Assembly: GCA_030765055.1 (NCBI GenBank)
Contig: CM060957.1
Location: 198,222,835-198,286,834, forward strand
Reading direction: 5' to 3'
Length of the DNA stretch: 64,000 bases
Source of the DNA: Mantis religiosa
Taxonomy: Eukaryota > Arthropoda > Insecta > Mantodea > Mantidae
Under the pieces are notes generated by a model. The model was not told where the DNA came from and searched no databases. It was given only the letters and a program-made list of their open reading frames with translations. Positions 63,076 to 64,000 of the stretch are shown piece after piece (positions within the stretch are counted from its first letter, which is position 1; the number at the start of each line of letters is the position of its first letter). Position numbers and translations under genes: made by a program.

Positions 63076-63480
63076 TATACACACTTCTACAGCGGAGTGC
63101 CAAAGTATAAACGTGCTTCAAGGGGACTATCAATATTGTAAATAATAAATTTAGAAGACTGTTGAGAAACTGAGAACCAATAAATGAAAATGTAACTAAA
63201 TGAAAATAGATATTTTTGGAAAGAAAATAACAGTATTAGGCCTATATGGAACAAGTGAAGGTGAAAATTTAATGATATAGATCGAATAATCGTCAACAAC
63301 AGGTACACATTCCGCAATTAAATCGTCTAGAGGTGATAACGGTTAAAATTAACACTTTTAGTGCAGAAGTCACACAAATAGCAATATACAAACCACCCGC
63401 AGACATTGATACAGATGACGTTCAGAAAATCATGTAGTTGGGTCAAATAACGACGGGGGATTATAACTCTAAGCATTATA
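63076..63480. other. No feature recognised
   Basis: AT-rich sequence between the mariner element and the GC-rich end. The ORF at 63087-63317 has no motif. Confidence 0.4.
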
Positions 63481-64000
63481 TGTCACAGAACTAACCCCAA
63501 CCCTCAAGGGCAGACCAGTAGACCCGCAGAAGAGTGGAGTCGTCCAGGTTTACCTGGTCGGAGTGTTTGCTGCCCAGCACCTGGCCGCTTATTGCGTCTT
63601 TATCTGGGCAGTATAGAAGAATCATCTTTTGTCTCAGGCGTTTGTTTTCGGCAGTGGACATACCTAGCCTAGTGCGCGCTGTCGCCCCGTGGGGGGGGGA
63701 TGCGCCCAGTGCTGGCTGCGCTCTTCCGCCTGCCTGGGAGGCATCTGAGCACAGTCCGCTTAACAGGCTAGAGGGAAAGGAACCGTATTTGGGTATTGAA
63801 TGGGCTTGGGGGGTTGGAGTCAGGGGGATGTGGCCCTGTTCAGTTCTAGTTACCCAAAGCATCTTTGGGCAAACGGTAGCTCGGTCGGCGGCGAGGAGCC
63901 CTGTGGTCATAGCGGCCAAGGGTGTTCACCAGTATGTTTGGATGGGAGTCCAGCTTATCGTAAACGGTGCGGGATCTCTCCCACACCACGTCCGCGAGGT
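63481..64000. repeat. GC-rich repeat running to the window end
   Basis: Composition changes sharply to GC-rich. 63505-63610 matches the 100-bp insertion at 49920-50025. The minus strand has a 142-codon frame (63919-63491) of unknown nature. This may be the 5' region of a LINE or other retroelement continuing outside the window. No function can be assigned. Confidence 0.45.

Noticed and set aside
1..64000. CRISPR array, operon or other prokaryotic system
   Set aside because: No regularly spaced repeats; the window is clearly eukaryotic with introns and retroelements.

Overview
This window looks like intergenic and intronic DNA from a large, repeat-rich arthropod genome. The AT-rich background, the many arthropod-type LINE, Penelope-like, hAT, piggyBac and mariner relics, and a C2H2 zinc-finger gene with acidic 'IKEE' motifs suggest an insect, perhaps Polyneoptera (orthopteran or cockroach-like). 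The lineage is inference. Nothing bacterial is present.

Layout. 1-4727: wreckage of Ty3/gypsy elements (+), broken by a LINE tail and by a SINE with a 13-bp target duplication. 4781-10781: a full-length, apparently intact two-ORF non-LTR retrotransposon (-), bracketed by a 12-bp duplication and inserted into a decayed Penelope-like element (PLE) whose remainder lies at 10794-11860 and 4728-4780. 12285-16900: decayed R1-clade LINE (+). 17400-22430: SINEs, a hAT scrap, one copy of a 1.5-kb repeat and a LINE tail. 22435-28545: a hAT transposase (ZMYM1-like) split by a LINE, which is itself split by a SINE, a PLE hairpin and a second PLE. 29869-34020: a PLE inserted as a 4.15-kb inverted dimer. 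34150-37990: a longer inverted copy of the 1.5-kb repeat, carrying a DDE transposase, a Penelope-type palindrome and a LINE tail. 38-46 kb: mostly featureless, with one transposase scrap and SINEs.

46.5-58.5 kb (+): the only host gene I can support. It encodes a C2H2 zinc-finger protein in three coding exons, one of only 32 nt, whose length restores the reading frame exactly. Its first intron holds a gypsy-type element (47.24-53.8 kb, -). Its second intron holds a piggyBac relic and a deleted LINE derivative. An 8-bp deletion in a finger linker shifts the frame after finger 7. 58.9-64 kb: nested SINEs, a mariner pseudogene with recognisable ends and a GC-rich repeat at the window end.

Most interesting. 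Several insertions of Penelope-type elements are fold-backs: the same 3' end sits at both ends in opposite orientation, sometimes with a single target duplication outside. Some carry hammerhead-ribozyme-like cores (CTGANGA, a stem, then GAAAC-AT-GT). The clearest core is on the minus strand at 25411-25452. The 4.15-kb dimer, a 78-bp-arm hairpin (24437-24636), a 0.5-kb copy (51612-52125), an interrupted palindrome (35083-35650) and a 128-bp mini-element (46298-46425) look like one series of products of the same integration mechanism.
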